A stretch of DNA of 64,000 nucleotides from Acinetobacter tjernbergiae DSM 14971 = CIP 107465 (GTDB lineage: Bacteria > Pseudomonadota > Gammaproteobacteria > Pseudomonadales > Moraxellaceae), in contig NZ_KB894355.1 of assembly GCF_000374425.1 (NCBI RefSeq), forward strand, positions 1-64,000, given 5' to 3'. The notes under the pieces were generated by a model. It saw only the letters and a program-made list of their open reading frames with translations. It made no database searches and was not told the DNA's origin. The translations under genes were made by a program, and so were the position numbers. Below, piece by piece: positions 63,458 to 64,000 of the stretch (position 1 is its first letter; every line of letters starts with the position of its first letter).

Positions 63458-64000
63458 TTAAATCGACCAGTCTTGAATATTCCAACTCTGTTCTTGCGCT
63501 AATTTTTCTAAACGATCGTCTGGATTCACCGCAATCGCATGGGTTGCATATTCAAGCAAGAAACGATCATTGATTGAATCTGAATACGCCCAAGACTCAT
63601 CGACTTCTCGTCCTTGTAACCACTGATCCAAACGAGCCAGCTTTCCTTTTTGATAACAAGGTAAGCCCGTCACCTTACCCGTATATTTTCCATCCAGCAC
63701 TTCGGCATTGGTGGCAATAATTTCGGTAATCCCAAATTCACGAAAAATCGGTGCAGTAATAAAATCACTGGTTGCAGTAATCCCAACAATCACATGTCCC
63801 ATATCCTGATGCTTCTTGATTGCATCAAATCCTTTTGGGCGCATCTGTGGGCGAATCACTTTCTGCATAAACAACTGATGTAGTTCAGTTAAATAAGTAT
63901 TGTCATGCTTGGTCAAGAATTCAAAGACAAATTCATTATAAGCAATCGGGTCAAGCTGCCCTGCCTTATAGTCCTCATAGAATTTGTCATTCATTTGACG
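63458..64000 (-). CDS. HAD-family (SerB-like, HAD-IB) phosphatase, 5-prime end outside the window
   Basis: The gene runs off the right edge; 180 codons are visible and the first motif (DxDxT) is missing. Present are RPKGFDAIKKHQDMGHVIVGITATSDFIT (motif II Thr), YQKGKLARLDQWL (motif III Lys) and WAYSDSINDRFLLEYATHAIAVNPDD (motif IV with the Asp residues). This is the HAD-IB type of phosphatase, often annotated as SerB-like; the substrate is unknown. An internal Met at 63994 is not the real start. Confidence 0.88.
   Translation of the reverse strand, partial: RQMNDKFYEDYKAGQLDPIAYNEFVFEFLTKHDNTYLTELHQLFMQKVIRPQMRPKGFDAIKKHQDMGHVIVGITATSDFITAPIFREFGITEIIATNAEVLDGKYTGKVTGLPCYQKGKLARLDQWLQGREVDESWAYSDSINDRFLLEYATHAIAVNPDDRLEKLAQEQSWNIQDWSI

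Overview
The window is AT-rich gammaproteobacterial chromosome. Gene content, codon use and gene order point to Acinetobacter (Moraxellaceae): an Acinetobacter-type rRNA leader, miaB-phoH-ybeY, tonB-exbB-exbD, a Bacillus-type xpt, rpmB-rpmG, topA with its conserved hypothetical neighbours, and the Pseudomonadales order asd-fimV-truA close to leuC-leuD-leuB. It is almost entirely core genome. I see no prophage, intact insertion sequence, CRISPR array, tRNA or resistance island. The species cannot be named from this.

Layout. 1-290: two tandem rRNA-type promoters and a boxA/boxC leader read leftward off the window edge, so a 16S rRNA gene should start just outside. 0.3-8.8 kb: an unknown protein, pssA and rlmJ (leftward), a 2OG-Fe(II) oxygenase and a helical unknown (rightward), DUF2789, mdh, a degenerate RNase T2-like secreted protein and a soluble lytic transglycosylase. 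9-12.5 kb: miaB, phoH, ybeY and an ABM-like protein. 12.5-16 kb: a siderophore receptor with a possible Fur box and an unusual TonB-like protein. 16-22.7 kb: two exported or unknown proteins, xpt, DUF1963, thyA-folA-DUF4105, msrA. 22.7-28 kb: tonB-exbB-exbD, purU, and a tetR/aldehyde dehydrogenase divergent pair with a perfect 20-bp operator. 28-31 kb: rpmB-rpmG, a YbaL-type cation/proton antiporter and two small unknowns. 31-41 kb: a decayed ASCH gene, an RRM protein, a UvrD-like helicase, hdeD, an exported HExxH protein, topA, slyX, uup. 41-50 kb: macrodomain protein, lpxL, a gene remnant, an exo/endo-phosphatase-family protein, asd, a FimV split over two genes, ansA, truA. 50-57 kb: AraC regulator, infA, LprI-like inhibitor, lipoprotein, leuB, lipoprotein, leuD, leuC. 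57-64 kb: a large helical unknown, a DUF2061-LysR pair behind a near-perfect Fur box, a Cys/Gly-tailed membrane protein, a Spo0M-like protein, DUF2252 and a HAD phosphatase cut by the window end.

How the genes work together. Three themes recur: iron uptake (receptor, two TonB-type transducers, ExbB/ExbD, two candidate Fur sites), envelope building (PssA, LpxL, transglycosylase, FimV) and translation or RNA maintenance (miaB, ybeY, rlmJ, rpmB, rpmG, infA, truA, topA). ThyA, FolA and PurU are all folate enzymes.

I did not find a clear new multi-gene system. The observations most worth checking are the decayed ASCH gene at 31572-31730, the RNase T2-like protein without catalytic histidines, the split FimV, the ansA start abutting a terminator, the TetR-type operator, the Fur-box DUF2061-LysR unit, and a Leu-Leu-Leu mini-ORF upstream of leuC.
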